Notes under the pieces: generated by a model
Told to the model about the DNA's origin: nothing
The model's input: the letters and a program-made list of their open reading frames with translations, nothing else
Database searches by the model: none
Position numbers and translations under genes: made by a program
Source: Eubacteriales bacterium
GTDB taxonomy: Bacteria > Bacillota_A > Clostridia > Christensenellales > Aristaeellaceae
Length of the DNA stretch: 14,355 nt
Direction: 5' to 3'
NCBI GenBank assembly: GCA_030528845.1
Contig: JAUMYC010000044.1
Coordinates: 1-14,355 of the forward strand
Part shown: positions 14,256-14,355 of the stretch, piece after piece
Numbering within the stretch: position 1 is the stretch's first letter
Layout of the letters: every line of letters begins with the position of its first letter

Positions 14256-14355
14256 CTTGCGTTCTTCGCGGCTGCGCGGGTCAAAAACGCGCTCGTGCCA
14301 TGGCGGGTCGGCGCGGCGGGCCTGTTTGCAGCGGGCTTCGCCGGGTTCGTCTCCG
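14256..14355 (+). pseudogene. In-frame continuation of the permease after the TAG (partial at window end)
   Basis: Reading on in the frame of the permease gives 33 stop-free codons beginning LAFFAAARVKNAL and continuing with alternating hydrophobic and glycine residues (VGAAGLFAAGFAGFVS). This looks like the next membrane segment of the same protein. The stretch is short and the DNA GC-rich, so the open frame alone is weak evidence; the composition makes it more convincing. Confidence 0.5.

Noticed and set aside
1..14355. Search for CRISPR arrays, tRNAs, insertion sequences, phage attachment sites or toxin-antitoxin pairs
   Set aside because: No regularly spaced repeats, cloverleaf sequences, transposase genes with inverted ends or small paired toxin-antitoxin genes were seen.

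Overview
The window looks like a chromosomal segment of a GC-rich, probably anaerobic Gram-positive bacterium of the Clostridia type. This is inferred from the strong AGGAGG-like ribosome binding sites, the acp-rnc-smc gene order, a dissimilatory-type glycerol-3-phosphate dehydrogenase operon ending in a DUF1667 gene, and AT-rich TATAAT promoters standing out against GC-rich genes. No tRNA, rRNA, CRISPR array, insertion sequence or phage gene was recognised. No gene-free stretch exceeds 300 bases; the longest, 9526-9747 and 916-1113, are both divergent promoter regions.

Layout. Bases 1-222 are the Gly/His-rich C-terminal tail of a plus-strand protein whose body lies outside the window. A bidirectional terminator (249-281) separates it from a minus-strand Sfp-type phosphopantetheinyl transferase (289-915). 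Divergent from that, with its own promoter, is a DUF402 protein (1114-1665). A new promoter (1694-1723) then leads into a zinc-dependent dehydrogenase resembling L-sorbose-1-phosphate reductase (1794-3059). After a 25-base gap without a terminator come plsX, an acyl carrier protein gene, rnc and smc (3085-8683), closed by a bidirectional terminator (8696-8732). A perfect 13-bp hairpin without a U-tract sits between rnc and smc. A minus-strand CPBP-family membrane protease (8737-9525) diverges from a three-gene operon of a GlpA-like FAD dehydrogenase, a second FAD/NAD oxidoreductase and a DUF1667 iron-sulfur candidate (9748-12824). The intergenic region between them holds a 21-bp palindrome. 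The last unit is an ABC ATPase with several altered signature motifs and an ABC-2-type permease that meets an in-frame TAG at 14253 and runs open to the window edge.

How the genes fit together. PlsX makes acyl-phosphate from acyl-ACP, and the adjacent ACP needs a phosphopantetheine arm, which the transferase at the left could supply. Acyl-phosphate is used to acylate glycerol-3-phosphate, the substrate assigned to the GlpA-like operon at the right. Lipid precursor supply is therefore a loose theme, with RNase III and SMC as housekeeping neighbours. Most of the window is ordinary core genome. The points most worth checking are the non-canonical ABC ATPase and interrupted permease, the GlpA/second oxidoreductase/DUF1667 complex, the 21-bp palindrome and the rnc-smc hairpin. 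I found no clear evidence of a wholly new biological system.
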